DNA of 64,000 nt from Procambarus clarkii (GCF_040958095.1 NC_091160.1:39800730-39864729); one strand, 5' to 3'. Positions 22,096 to 34,539 are shown, counted from the stretch's first letter. Notes: generated by a model from the sequence alone, not told the origin. Numbers and translations are program-made.

Positions 22096-23254
22096 GAAAA
22101 AAACCCAGCTGTTGTAATAGATTGATTGCATATTTTAATACATAAGACCCGTTTTCTTTAACGTGTAAGTATTAGAAAACGATGACAGGTAGACTATACA
22201 AGTCTTATGTTGACACTATTTTCCTGTTATAGCCACTTAATATAATTAATGTTTAATAGCCACATCGCTCCATTTATGTATTTTTGTTCTCGTATGGGAA
22301 TCGTGATTGATATCTGGAAACTTTGAAATATTCTCAAACAGCGTAATATATAGTTTCTGGGCTTGCGCCTATTTGTTATTATTAATTAATTTATTTTCGT
22401 TGCAGTGACATGGAAAAAGTATTACCTATTGTCCTATACGCCTCCACGAGGGCCCTAACGAACTGTAAATTGTTGCTAATGCGTGCTCGGTGATTATATT
22501 AACATTGAAATTGAAATTGAAATAAGTTTATTGAGGTAAAATACACACAATGGGATGAGGTAGCTCAAGCTATTCTCACCCCGTTCAGTACATCGTGTTA
22601 ATACATACATAGACACACAGCACAAACAATAAACATATTACCAAACATTCTGAGAGATGAACATATACATTTCCTACATTAACATGAAAGCGAGACCAAT
22701 CAATCGTCCCTTCCCCGACTAGTATGGTGTTCAGCGATTATGAAATATGGACAATCAGGAAAATAAGGAAATTGTCTCTTTGACTATATCAAAATCTCTA
22801 CGTAAAAATATATTTTTAGACTGAAAATGCTCAAATCACGCTTTGCCCAGTACGTCCTAAACCTGGTGAACTAAGCACTGATATTGATCGATGTTTACAC
22901 TCTATCATTGTATAAAAACTCTTTAATTGAATGTCGATTATTTCAAATATTGTTTTTCGAATTTTTGTAAATAACTGTTTATAGAGGCAACAATTTATTT
23001 TTAATTATTTAAAACATTTACATACAAATTTGCAATTTATGGCGGCAAAATATATTATTAAACATATTCCTCACATGGGCTTCGACCTGTTTCGTATAAG
23101 GGTACTTAACCAAGGTATTTTTAGCAATCGGCTTGAAAGCTGATTTGTATTATGTTTCTTTAGATGGTTATAATGTAAAATTCCTAGGTTTTGGCTAAAA
23201 TAGTTCTTCCTGTGCTAACATTGTTACTCGCTCATGAGGTTTCTAACGTTAACT
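22096..23254. other. AT-rich stretch, one short element
   Basis: Apart from the 172-bp element at 22506-22677 nothing is recognised. Short open frames only. Confidence 0.45.
22506..22677 (-). mobile_element. Short element with (CAATTT)n tail, 8-bp duplication
   Basis: Flanked by attaacat at 22498-22505 and 22678-22685. On the minus strand it starts aggaaatgtatatgttcatc, passes ggtgagaatagcttgagcta, and ends in aataaacttatttcaatttc. It equals the last ~170 bp of the LINE at 9990-10395 and has the same start point as the copy at 48426-48586. Confidence 0.85.
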
Positions 23255-23850
23255 TGATTCCAGTACATCTATCTACCACTGCAAGCTACCTCAAGCCCAT
23301 TATCACCCAGCAAAAATCTGCCATCATAACAATAACAAACTATGTTTTCAGACAACACACAGCCCCTCTGTTTAAATCTCTAAACATGCTAAACATAAAC
23401 TCACTCCACACATTCTCTTGTGCCATTTACATGTACAAAACCTTGTTCCTAAATGCAAATCCTGATCTGAAACTCTTCTTTGACAGATGTAATAGAACCC
23501 ATAATCACCACACCAGAAATAAATATCTCTTTGACATCCCCAGAGTCAAACTAAATCTGTGTAAACACTCTATGCAAATGAAGGGACCTAGTCTATGGAA
23601 CTCCCTCCCTAACGAATTAAAAAGCTGTCTAACCTATGCCTTGTTCAAAAGTTAAATCAAAATGAACCTAATTTCATTCTCATAGTTTCAAACCTAATGG
23701 TTCAAACAAACTCGCACTGCATCTTGTGCTATCCACTCCCCCAGTATATGTGCCTAATTAAGCCATACAACTTGACTATTGTAATCACTGCCATCCTCTT
23801 ATATCATGATTGTTGTGTTGAATAAAAATTTTACTTCAATGTTCCTAGAA
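23255..23850 (+). mobile_element. CR1/Jockey-like LINE C-terminal fragment
   Basis: The plus frame ending at 23655 encodes KPIITQQKSAIITITNYVFR, LNINSLHTFSCAIYMYKTLF and HHTRNKYLFDIPRVKLNLCK, close to the minus-strand copy at 12540-12790. A 3' UTR follows to gaataaaaattttacttcaa. The 5' side is truncated; sequence before 23255 is unrelated. Confidence 0.8.
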
Positions 23851-23899
23851 ATAATCCTCAAATTATGCTTCAATGTTTAACCTGCTTAAAATTATATGT

Positions 23900-24025
23900 T
23901 AGATTAAGGTCCTGCCAGAAACGAAATGAGTGTTAGTGGTTTTACAAGAATGTAAAAACATCAATGTTATGTACTCCCATAAACCCAATGAACTTGTATA
24001 TAAATACATTAAAAATAAATCTATT
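23900..24025 (+). mobile_element. SINE tail fragment
   Basis: Diverged plus-strand member of the tail family: ctgccagaaacgaaatgagt, ttagtggttttacaagaatg, then cttgtatataaatac. Confidence 0.65.
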
Positions 24026-24049
24026 ATTGTGTTGAACTGAGCCGTTGAA

Positions 24050-24302
24050 CTGTGCAAGGTTTATTCTCGACTCACAATCAAGAATTCCGGGTTCGAATCC
24101 ATGCGGGACGGAAATGGTTTGAGTACGTTTCCTATCACACTTGTGTCCATCTGTATACTTTAAATTTTGTAACTAGCTCATCAAGATTAGCTTAGCTAAA
24201 TTAATTTTGCGTTTCAATACCTGAGCCCATTATGCGCCTCTGTAACCATTTCCACTACCGCCCACAGGATGGGTAAGGGGTGCATAATAAATGAACTAAA
24301 CT
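24050..24302 (+). mobile_element. tRNA-SINE fragment followed by I-group LINE 3' UTR
   Basis: 24050-24160 has a tRNA-like B box (gggttcgaatccatgcggga) with the SINE body of 7798-7948. 24165-24302 is the I-group LINE 3' end (tagctcatcaagattagctt, cactaccgcccacaggatgg, aataaatgaactaaac). Confidence 0.65.
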
Positions 24303-24479
24303 GCTAAGAAGGCTGATAATGAAAGCATATTTCATACATGCTGGCGGTATCGCGTCGAGATGCTGCAGTCTACCATCAATATCAGTTCAACACTTGTGTA
24401 GGATAATATGTGCGCTCATATGTATCAATGAAGATAATCGAGGAAGTTTATGATTTTGAAATTTACATTAAATAAACTT

Positions 24480-24780
24480 AGTTTAGCATTATGACACAGA
24501 CAAAGCAGCTAAAACTGCATGTGATAAACCTGAAATTGAGTTGGATATGGGCATTCCAATCTCTCTTGTAAAGGCCGAAGTATTTCAGGAAATTAGGGAT
24601 GGCAGAAGAGTTGTCACGGGCCAACACTCAAAGGTCAGAAAGCATGAATATAAATAGCTGTGATATGTTTAGAACTGTGAATTAGATGTATGGCAGCACA
24701 AAACTAGATAGTGTGACTTTGTAATTGCCAAAATTAGGCTGGGATATCGATATCTAAGACAGGTGGGTGCAGGTAGTGAA
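24480..24780 (+). mobile_element. Diverged RNase H LINE remnant
   Basis: The plus frame reads DTDKAAKTACDKPEIELDMG and IPISLVKAEVFQEIRDGRRV, then after a few stops a RLGYRYLRQVGAG-like segment, like the end of RNase H and the GYKYLWEF region of the I-group LINEs here. Old and frame-broken. Confidence 0.55.
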
Positions 24781-25944
24781 TCACCAATCGTAAACTAAGT
24801 GAACAAGAGTTACTATATCTGTGATTGCCCTGCTATTAATAATCTCAGACCAAATGATATGAATATTGAGGTACCATGAGATACAAGCCGCCGGCTTCCT
24901 GTCCTCGTCGAGGCCACTAGTGTTAGTGAGCCTCGGGTAAATCAGGTAAAGGTACTTTGAGCTCTGTAACAAATTCATACGCGCACGAATATTGGAAGAT
25001 ATTCTTGTGCTCTATCCTTCTGCTAGTGCATGCTAATAGATCAGCCTCCCAGATTATGTTCTCTCCTGATTCTAGTATGATTAACCATCCTATGAGATGG
25101 GGATGTTAAGTGAACTTATTGCTAGTTTTTTATTTACATTTTGTAATCCTTTATATAGAATACGGTAGCAGCAAACTGCAGTGTGCTCTTTGGTATTAAA
25201 ACAAATTCCTTTATTACGTACCTGTACCTCTGGGCGGTAGAAGAAAGGGTTATTGAGATACATGATGATGGGCTCGGGGATGGAACCCCAAAATTCATTT
25301 AGCTAAGTTAGTCTTCATGAGCTAGTTACAAAATTGAATGTCATTTAATTTACATTAAATAAACTTATAAATCGAATTTGTCATCAAATTAGCTATGTAA
25401 TCTGTTTATCAGGAAATAATAATATACAAATATTACGGCATATTCAGTCTTGTCAGCTATTACTTAGTTCACTAGTCCTCTCGGATAATACGCTATATGT
25501 CGTAATGGCTTGACGCTTTCTCCCTGATATTCTCGGATAATACAGCTCATTTTGACGTCGAACTCCCCAGCGAACAAATGAATGGGTGCTATAAATCGAG
25601 CAGTTCGTCTCCAGTTGTCACCTCACTAAAATTATGTACTAAATTGCCCGAATCTAACCTACCCTGTTATGTCATAGGCTACACTAAAGATATTGAAAGC
25701 ATTGGGCGACGATTTCCTATTCATGCTGGAACTCCTTTAATTTTGCATCTTTAAATGTTGTAATAAATAATTGAACTGATGGTAACTTGTTAAAAGGATG
25801 AAGCCTTCCCATTTTATGCATTGTGTAACACTTGCCTGCTGCCCTGAAAAAATTATTATGTATTATCATGATTCCAGTTGCAGCTTAAGCTAACTCCTCT
25901 CGTATGAGTTGTTCTCGGCAACCATTGTTTTTCTTCTTTACTCG
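24781..25944. other. No gene recognised
   Basis: Contains one minus-strand copy of the aggacaggaagccggcgg repeat (24875-24960) and a weak LINE 3' UTR trace at 25225-25340 (acctctgggcggtagaagaa). The rest is unassigned. Confidence 0.45.
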
Positions 25945-26125
25945 TTTACCTGAGAGCCACTAACACTAGTGGCCTCGACGAGGACAGGAAGCCGGCGGCT
26001 TGTCAAAGGTCCATCACCATTTGCCTTGATGATCTTTTCCAGCTGTACTTTAAAAGTTAACAGTCATTTGGCATTTATAGCTTCGGCGATTGGGCGGTTC
26101 TATGGGTTAACCCTGTGGGTGAAAA
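25945..26125 (+). repeat. Dispersed repeat (cgacgaggacaggaagccgg family)
   Basis: Shares gagccactaacactagtggc, cctcgacgaggacaggaagc and gatgatcttttccagctgta with 9770-9975 and 17585-17770, with partial copies at 19620, 19805 and 24875. No coding capacity seen; class unknown. Confidence 0.75.
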
Positions 26126-26721
26126 TCATGTGTGTCATCATGTTTAACCTAGACGAAGATAGGGTCAGTGTGAATGTGTTTTTGTAGTTTTATGTAAGAT
26201 TTGGTGATGATGAGGAACTCTGAAGGCGGGAGAAGATTCCCACCCAGAGGACGACGACGCAGAATGTTCTGAAAATTAGACAAGTCGTTGTCATGACAGC
26301 AGGGTAAGACGCTGACCGGTGGAACCAACCAGTGCGACGAGGGATGTAGGCGTCTCGCAATGAAGCCCACGGATTATCCAAAACACTTCACCTGTACCCC
26401 AAAAGGTTTAGAGATTGCAATCTGTCCTGCGACTAGGCTCGTCAAGTCGGCGGCCGAACCCAAACCCGAAAATCAATGTTAACGTACTGCGCATTCAAAA
26501 TTATTTTTTGTTGTCATATATAAGGTAATATTATTTCTTGCTAGAATGGACCTAACTTAGGTTAGGTTAGGTTCTGTTGCCCATTATTGGTATTTGCAGT
26601 ACATGGGTGAAGCATATAGCAACCCGTCCTCAGACCAAGTCCCTTCTATCCCCAGCCTAGGACCTGGACTGAGGGTGTGTTGGTGCGCTTGAGGCACCCA
26701 CCTCACTACAACACAGAGATC
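26126..26721. other. No gene recognised; short TTAGG run
   Basis: A three-unit ttaggttaggttagg run occurs at about 26556-26572. Otherwise unassigned. Confidence 0.45.
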
Positions 26722-27080
26722 ACACTAACGTGATGCATCAAATGAACTAGTCCACAAGGGCCGTGACGAGGATTCGAACCTGCGCCCGGGAGCATCCCAG
26801 ACACTGCCTTAATCGACTGAGCTACGACAGGATTAAAAAAAAAAAAAAAAGTTGAAACCGAAGTTCTACTGAACTTACTGGATCCCGTATCCTCTCCGAG
26901 GCACAAACCAGGATTTTACACAACTCCCCCCCCCCCCCCCTGCACCCGAGCTATGTCAATAGGCCGTTCCCCCTCTTCGCCCTTACATCATTACAGATTA
27001 AGGCAGTGTCTGGGATGCTCCCGGACGCAGGTTCGAATCCTCGTCACGGCCCTTGTGGATTTGTCCACCTCACTGTTGTG
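26722..27080. mobile_element. Two tRNA-derived SINE copies, head to head
   Basis: 26722-26832 carries on the minus strand a tRNA-like head (gtagctcagtcgattaaggc A box region, gcaggttcgaatcctcgtca B box). 26997-27080 carries the same gattaaggcagtgtctggga to gcaggttcgaatcctcgtca sequence on the plus strand. A third copy is at 49080-49172 (-). Homopolymer A and C runs lie between the two. Confidence 0.8.
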
Positions 27081-28043
27081 AGGTTGTTTACTTTAGGTTT
27101 CTCAGTGACTGAGTACAGTATACAATCTGGTGAGTGAACAGTGAATTCCGTGTTGTAATATTAGGACCCTTCCCCGTATCTTGTAATAGACGCAATGCAC
27201 TCTAGCTGTTAGTTCAAGTCCTGCCAATCCAAAATAATTGTGCCGATCACTTGAGTGTTTTAGGTGAATCTCTAGAATTTACATGTCTTCTATATTTCCA
27301 TTTTTTAATTAACGTACATGTACTGTAAGTAAGGAAGTGGGTAGTAAGGAAGTCCAGCTATATACATAAACGCAATGGATCATATCAGTTACTATGCAAT
27401 ACTGTAAGTGAATCACTGACATAGTTAATAAAGACAATCCACTTAATAATAATCACTCACGAGGGTTCAAATGATGGCTGACCAGACTCATTAATAATAT
27501 TCTTCCTCTCGGTGAGTCAAACACGCTATGGCGATAAGTTTATTAATTAACTTGATTATTAATAACTTTAATTATAAGTGATATAAATTTGAATGTAATA
27601 ATAAGGGTAATAAACATAAGTGAAAGTTTTCCTCTGGGTAAAAATAACGTGATAACATTAAAGTTGTAAGTTAACAATGCACTGTACTTGTTAAACTAAA
27701 TGACGAAGTTTAACATCTTGAGATTAACCTTGTATATTAAACTTGGTAGGTGTAACAAGGGTAAATTATAACTTCCAGAGAATAAGTCTAACAATGGGGA
27801 CTTACATTGGTGAAAGTGCTACCTAGTGTAAATTAACACTGTACTACAGTAACATTGTATTGCCTGGTGGGGGGTGGTTCCAGTGGACCCCCCACCAAAC
27901 ACTAAGCCTCAGCAGGCCAATTTCTTAATAATATAACTGTTACCTCAGTACAAGGAATACAGTATTCACTATTTATATCCATAAATCAACTAATCAACAA
28001 ATGAATGAATGGCAGAACAATTTACGATTGTAGACAACTGGAT
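27081..28043. other. No feature recognised
   Basis: AT-rich sequence with TTAATAA-type runs; neither repeats nor a coding signal that I can support. Confidence 0.45.
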
Positions 28044-28205
28044 GTTGTTGTTGTTGTTGTTATAGATTCAGCTACTGGGAACAAGTTCCAAGTAGCACGG
28101 GCTATGGTGAGCCCGTAACTTACCTGGCACAGGAGCGGGGCAAGTAGCACAGGCTATGGTGAGCCCGTCGTGGACTTACATGACACAAGAATGGTGCAAA
28201 ACTGG
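28044..28205 (+). repeat. Hairpin repeat copy with (gtt)n lead
   Basis: (gtt)n then tagattcagctactgggaac, aagttccaagtagcacgggc and two copies of the ggctatggtgagcccgt hairpin. Same family as 3000-3260. Confidence 0.85.
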
Positions 28206-28524
28206 AAAAATAGACTTAACTTATAACAGCCAGCAGTCGGACCTCGCGCCGCCCTCCACTGACCACAACAAACGCCGCTGCTTCACTCAGAATTACAAAC
28301 CTTACAGAATCAGCATACATCAGCCACTCACATCTGACGCATATTCTCCAAACAGCAAATTGGGCTGAAACTAATTTATTAATAGAGGAAGATAATAAAG
28401 TTAATAGTAACTGGCAAGAACAAGAGTTATACCGAAAATTATATAGAGTTTTGCTTTACAAATCGAGGTTGGCAGACCTGTCGAACTTCCCACCACTGCT
28501 AACCCCGTCAAATACAGGTCTTGC

Positions 28525-28694
28525 TCACAACACTGTATCTCGGCATATAATCTCCTCACAACATACTGTCTCCGTATACAGAACAATAAACCAGATAATA
28601 ACTCCAATGCAATATAAATATATAAACATGAAATTAAAAATACAAGAGTATGCAACATTATGCGACATGGAACAGAACCAGCATTCACTTAATT
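28525..28694 (-). CDS. Gene 1 candidate last exon: transmembrane helix and tail
   Basis: Acceptor tgtttttttgtag at 28695; entering in phase 1, as the mucin exon demands, it reads LSECWFCSMSHNVAYSC, then about 22 hydrophobic residues (IFNFMFIYLYCIGVIIWFIV), then LYTETVCCEEIICRDTVL and a stop. AATAAA follows 145 bases on at 28380-28375. This would make gene 1 a type I membrane protein with a short Cys/Glu tail. Codon use is A/T-rich unlike exons 2-4, so chance is possible. Confidence 0.33.
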
Positions 28695-29268
28695 CTACAA
28701 AAAAACATACATGGATGTGTCGTATACACTGGAATTCACAGTTATGAACTATAGTTAGATAAACTAGGTCATAACACCCCTCTCCTTGCCTCCCTACCAT
28801 TCTCCCTTATCTATTTAAATTTCTCCCCTTTCTCTATTCCCTCTCCACATCTCTCTCTCTCTCTCTCTCTCTTTCTCTCAGTTCAGTAATATATAAAGTT
28901 GGGATCATGATACTCAGTGAAGTATTGTATTACAATATATTTGATTCATATAAGTACATTTTTTAATCTTTATTTAATAATATACAATATAAATCATATA
29001 TACATAAATTTTACAAGGAAATGCTACATTACATATACAGTAGTATAATTTTCAGTAAACAAGTGTTTCATATTATCACAGAGCATGAACTTTAAACCTC
29101 TAAATGTTATACTTATTTTTCTTTAAATGATTTACAGTTTTAGAAATTATATTTACATTAATTTACAGGGAAAATGATTACATTTATATATATTTTATAT
29201 AATTTTCCATCATTGACTAAATATCATTGCCTTTATCATTCATTCTCTCCCCCCTCCCCCACACTCAC

Positions 29269-29313
29269 TAGGAATGGGATCATAACAGGATAGGTCATAG
29301 TTCGTCAAGGTTT
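29269..29313 (-). CDS. Gene 1 candidate 45-bp exon, weak
   Basis: Acceptor aattccttggacag with the minus-strand (ct)n of 29331-29417 just upstream as pyrimidine tract; donor CCTA/gtgagt. It is phase 1-1 and would encode TLTNYDLSCYDPIP between the mucin exon and the last exon. If not spliced out at the donor, the frame stops soon after. Its phase fit is the only support beyond the splice signals. Confidence 0.22.
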
Positions 29314-29327
29314 CTGTCCAAGGAATT

Positions 29328-29623
<296 letters not shown>

Positions 29624-29904
29624 CTCTGGAAGAATATATAATTATTAGTCGTGGACACAACAACAAAACAAATATTAGAATTATTAAATTAATATTTTAC
29701 TGAGGCTACTTATTGGTACAATATTACAATATTTACAGGGGATAATCCATGAATTTTTAAATGTTCTCTAATAATAATGCTGAGTTACTTTGGCTAGGTT
29801 ACTTAGGGAGTCTTAACTTAGGTTACTTTACCTTAAGTTACTTTACCTTAAGTTACTTTACTTGCATTAGTTTACTTGGGGTAGTTTACTTTAGTTTACT
29901 TTAC

Positions 29905-31020
29905 CTGGGATTCCATTTTGTGTTGCTGCGGTTGTTGTTGTTGATGGAGGGAAAGGTGTTGGAAATGTAGGTGTTGATGTAGTTGTAATATTAGGAATAC
30001 TAGGTGTTGTTGTTATTGCCAGTGGTGCAGTTGTAAGTGCTGGTGTTGCCGGCATTGATGTACCTGTATTTGCAGTTGATGTAGATGTAGGTATCGTTGT
30101 AGCTGTTGGTGTTGCTGTTGCATATGTATTTGTAGTTGTTGTTGATGCAGATATTGATGTAGGTGTTGTAGTTGCTGATGTAGGTGTTGTAGTTGTTGAT
30201 GCAGATGTAGGTGTTGTAGTTGTTGATGCAGATGTAGATGTTGTAGTTGTTGATGTAGGTGTTGTAGTTGTTGATGCAGATGTAGATGTTGTTGTTGATG
30301 TAGATGTTGTTGTTGATGTAGATGTTGTAGTTGTTGATGCAGATGTAGATGTTGTAGTTGTTGATGTAGGTGTTGTAGGTGTTGATGCAGATGTAGATGT
30401 TGTAGTTGTAGATGTAGGTGTTGTAGGTGTTGATGTAGATGTGGGTGTTGTAGTTGTTGATGTAGATGTTGTAGTTGTAGGTGTTGTAGGTGTTGTAGGT
30501 GTTGTAGTTGTTGATGCAGATGTAGATGTTGTAGTTGTTGATGTAGGTGTTGATGTAGATGTGGGTGTTGTAGTTGTTGATGTAGATGTAGATGTTGTAG
30601 TTGTTGATGTAGATGTGGGTGTTGTAGTTGTTGATGCAGATGTAGATGTTGTAGTTGTTGATGTAGGTGTTGATGTAGATGTTGTAGTTGTTGATGTAGG
30701 TGTTGTAGGTGTTGATGTAGATGTAGATGTTGTAGTTGTTGATTCAGATGTAGATGTTGTAGTTGTTGATGTAGGTGTTGATGTAGATGTAGGTGTTGTA
30801 GTTGCTGATGCAGATGTAGGCGTTGTCGTTGTTGATGTAGATGTAGGTGTTGTAGTTGTTGATGTAGATGTAGGTGTTGTAGTTGTTGATGTAGATGTAG
30901 GTGTTGTAGTTGTTGATGTAGATGTAGGTGTTGTAGTTGTTGATGTAGATGTAGGTGTTGTAGTTGTTGATGCAGATGGAGATGGTGATGTTTTTGTGTT
31001 GCTCGGTGACCCAGACCATA
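29905..31020 (-). CDS. Gene 1 exon: mucin-like Thr/Ser/Pro domain
   Basis: Acceptor tttttcttgcag, donor CCCAG/gtaaag; 1116 bases, phase 1-1. The splice phase selects one of three open frames: WSGSPSNTKTSPSPSAS, then many TTTTPTSTST decapeptides (30-bp DNA unit), then a less regular tail ending PFPPSTTTTAATQNGIPG. About 372 codons, almost all Thr, Ser, Pro and Ala: a densely O-glycosylated stalk (inference). One NIT sequon lies in the tail. The other two frames give His/Gln- or Asn/Tyr/Ile-rich repeats and are shadows. Confidence 0.72.
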
Positions 31021-31566
31021 CTGCAAGAAAAATACAGCTTTTAATTCCGAGGATATATAGCATCTACACACCGAGCTGTCATTGTAACAATTATTACACA
31101 CCGCAGCAACAGTGACGTGTCCCCTCGATCAGCCCTTGCAATAAACAGTCAAGTTCAAGTATGATTAGTGAGATAAGAAAGACATACATCTGAAAGGGAT
31201 AGAGTAGCTTAGGCTATTTCTAACCCCCTGACCCCAGCTCCGTATACAGTCGCTTACAATTCCCGTACCACACATCACAAGGGAGGATGTTGATACAGAA
31301 AACGTGAACGCAAATACTAGTTGATGGGTAAACTAAGTCATTATCAAAAGTAAGAGGTCAGTGTGATGTTGGGTTAAATGGAGATCAATATTGACTACGA
31401 TTTTCACCTGGTCAATGTTCAGGTGAAGATCGCCGGCAGTCCGACTCATTTCTGATGTCTTTCTTTGTAGGAAGCATCGATCCTGGCCTCCTTTTCTACA
31501 AGTTCCAGTTATGTCCACGATGAACAAGTACATAAAATAGTATTACCTATGATAATTTGGATTACA

Positions 31567-31826
<260 letters not shown>

Positions 31827-31869
31827 CAATCATGAATGCACAATAGATCCTTAAACGAACGGTACTTAC

Positions 31870-32034
31870 CACAAGCGGCGTCCTGTGGGATGCTCCACGT
31901 GCCGTCACTATTCAGTTGAACTTGGAAATTAGTGGCACCAGATGACATCACGAAGCCTGACGCGCACACGTAAATTAATTTCGAGTAGTCAGAGTTCCAA
32001 GTGGGCTGCATCGCGTTGCTGATGTTCGGACACG
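31870..32034 (-). CDS. Gene 1 exon: sushi-like module 2
   Basis: Acceptor attctctggcag, donor TGTG/gtaagt; 165 bases, symmetrical phase 1-1, the form expected of a shuffled module. It encodes ACPNISNAMQPTW, then LIYVCASGFVMSSG and LNSDGTWSIPQDAAC. Three sushi cysteines are visible; the position of the usual third one reads QVQLNSDGTW without Cys, so the domain is atypical or divergent. NIS is a potential N-glycosylation site. Confidence 0.72.
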
Positions 32035-32084
32035 CTGCCAGAGAATATACGGAGGTAAAAGCTGGTGGCGGCATACGCAGACTT

Positions 32085-33835
32085 GATCCATGGTACCTTA
32101 GTACTGTGACCCAAGTTTCACAGTACCGTGACCCAAGTGTCACGGTACTGTGACAAACCCAAGTGTCACAGTACTGTGACACGGGTCACAGTACTAAGGT
32201 ACCATGGATCCAAGTGTCACAGTACTGAGCCACACCCAAGTTTTACAGTACTGTGCCAGACCCAAGTGTCACAGTACTGTGCCAGACCCAAGTGCCTCAG
32301 TACTGTGACCCAAGTGTCACAGTACTGTGACCCAAGTGCCTCAGTACTGTGACAGACCCAAGTGTCACAGTACTGTGACAGACCCAAGTGTCACAGTACT
32401 GTGACAGACCCAAGTGTCACAGTACTGTGCCAGACCCAAGTGTCACAGTACTGTGAGACCCAAGTATCACAGTACTGAGCCAGACCCAATTGTCACAGTA
32501 CTGAGCAAGACCCAAGTGTCACAGTACTGTTCCAGACCCACGTTTCACAGTACTGTGCCAGACCCAAGTGTCACAGTACTGTGCCAGACCCAAGTGTCAC
32601 AGTACTGTGCCAGACCCAAGTGTCATAGTACTGTGCCAGACCCAAGTGTCACAGTACTGTGCCAGACCCAAGTGTCATAGTACTGTGCCAGACCCAAGTG
32701 TCACAGTACTGTGAGACCCAAGTATCACAGTACTGAGCCAGACCCAATTGTCACAGTAATGAGCAAGACCCAAGTGTCACAGTACTGTTCCAGACCCACG
32801 TTTCACAGTACTGTGACAGACCCAAGTGTCACAGTACTGTGCCAGACCCAACTGTCACAGTACTGTGCCAGACCCAAGTGTCATAGTACTGTGCCAGACC
32901 CAAGTGTCACAGTACTGTGCCAGACCCAAGTGTCATAGTACTGTGCCAGACCCAAGTGTCACAGTACTGTGCTAGACCCAAGTGTCATAGTACTGTGCCA
33001 GACCCAAGTGTCATAGTACTGTGCCAGACCCAAGTGTTACAGTACTGTGCCAGACCCAAGTGTCACAGTACTGTGCCAGACCCAAGTGTCACAGTACTGT
33101 GCCAGACCCAAGTGTCACAGTACTGTGCCAGACCCAAGTGTCACAGTACTGTGCCAGACCCAAGTGTCACAGTACTGTGCTAGACCCAAGTGTCATAGTA
33201 CTGTGCCAGACCCAAGTGTCATAGTACTGTGCCAGACCCAAGTGTTACAGTACTGTGCCAGACCCAAGTGTCATAGTACTGTGCCAGACCCAAGTGTCAT
33301 AGTACTGTGCCAGACCCAAGTGTTACAGTACTGTGCCAGACCCAAGTGTTACAGTACTGTGCCAGACCCAAGTGTTACAGTACTGTGCCAGACCCAAGTG
33401 TCATAGTACTGTGCCAGACCCAAGTGTCACAGTACTGTGCTAGACCCAAGTGTCATAGTACTGTGCCAGACCCAAGTGTTACAGTACTGTACCAGACCCA
33501 AGTGTCACAGTACTGTGCCAGACCCAAGTGTCACAGTACTGTGCCAGACCCAAGTGTCACAGTAGTGTGCCAGACCCAAGTGTCACAGTACTGTGCCAGA
33601 CCCAAGTGTCACAGTACTGTGCTAGACCCAAGTGTTACAGTACTGTGCCAGACCCAAGTGTCACAGTACTGTGCCAGACCCAAGTGTCATAGTACTGTGC
33701 CAGACCCAAGTGTTACAGTACTGTGCCAGACCCAAGTGTCACAGTACTGTGCCAGACCCAAGTGTCACAGTACTGTGCCAGACCCAAGTGTCATAGTACT
33801 GTGCCAGACCCAAGTGTCATAGTACTGTGCCAGAC
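32085..33835 (+). repeat. 26-bp minisatellite with embedded palindrome
   Basis: About 65 units of cagacccaagtgtcacagta plus ctgtgc. The core gtcacagtactgtgac is a perfect 16-bp palindrome in the early units and near-perfect later. The left edge has a 28-bp inverted repeat (32085-32112 with 32183-32210, core ccatggtaccttagtactgt). It fills most of the intron between exons 34377-34527 and 31870-32034. Confidence 0.95.
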
Positions 33836-33863
33836 TGACTAAAGCAATCACAAACCAACGTTC

Positions 33864-34120
<257 letters not shown>

Positions 34121-34376
34121 GCAACCTTCGTCGCCAGGAAGCAATTTGCAACATCTATTGACAGATCTTTGGATCAATCCAGACCGCGGGCAGGCGTTCA
34201 AGGCTCCTGGGACCACATTATAGAGTCAGACCGCCTTGTAAGGTCCACGCGAAACCTATAATTTAGTCCGCTCTAAACAGCCTCACCTCAATAGCATTTG
34301 CGTCTGAGGAAAATAAACGCCATGAATTGTGTTTATAAAATAAAATTTGGAGCATGAATTGGCACCGTGTTCTTAC

Positions 34377-34527
34377 CCTGTGCACATCCTTCCCTGCCTG
34401 TAAACGGTAGTGTGCCCGTCAAGAAATCCCAAACATAATTGAGGCTGCAGGTGGCTGTCACGTATGTCAGCCCCGAACACGCGAAGCTCCCGGACTTGCA
34501 GCTGTATACTGCAACGCTGGCCACAGT
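34377..34527 (-). CDS. Gene 1 exon: second half of sushi-like module 1
   Basis: Acceptor ccttccccactacag, donor CAGG/gtaaga. 151 bases entering in phase 0 and leaving in phase 1. It encodes VAVYSCKSGSFACSGL, then TYVTATCSLNYVWDF and GREGCAQ; with the previous exon this supplies the second, third and fourth sushi cysteines plus one extra pair-like Cys (SFAC). The acceptor's pyrimidine tract merges into the 34540-35625 minisatellite. Confidence 0.7.
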
Positions 34528-34539
34528 CTGTAGTGGGGA

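Noticed and set aside
30441-31115. Plus-strand Val/Asp-rich frame and minus-strand His/Gln-rich frame
   Set aside because: Shadows of the mucin exon; only the Thr/Ser/Pro frame agrees with the splice phases on both sides.
32128-33822. Series of plus-strand frames with CQTQVSQYCARPKCHSTVPD repeats
   Set aside because: 26-bp repeat read through three frames; no start context or splice support.
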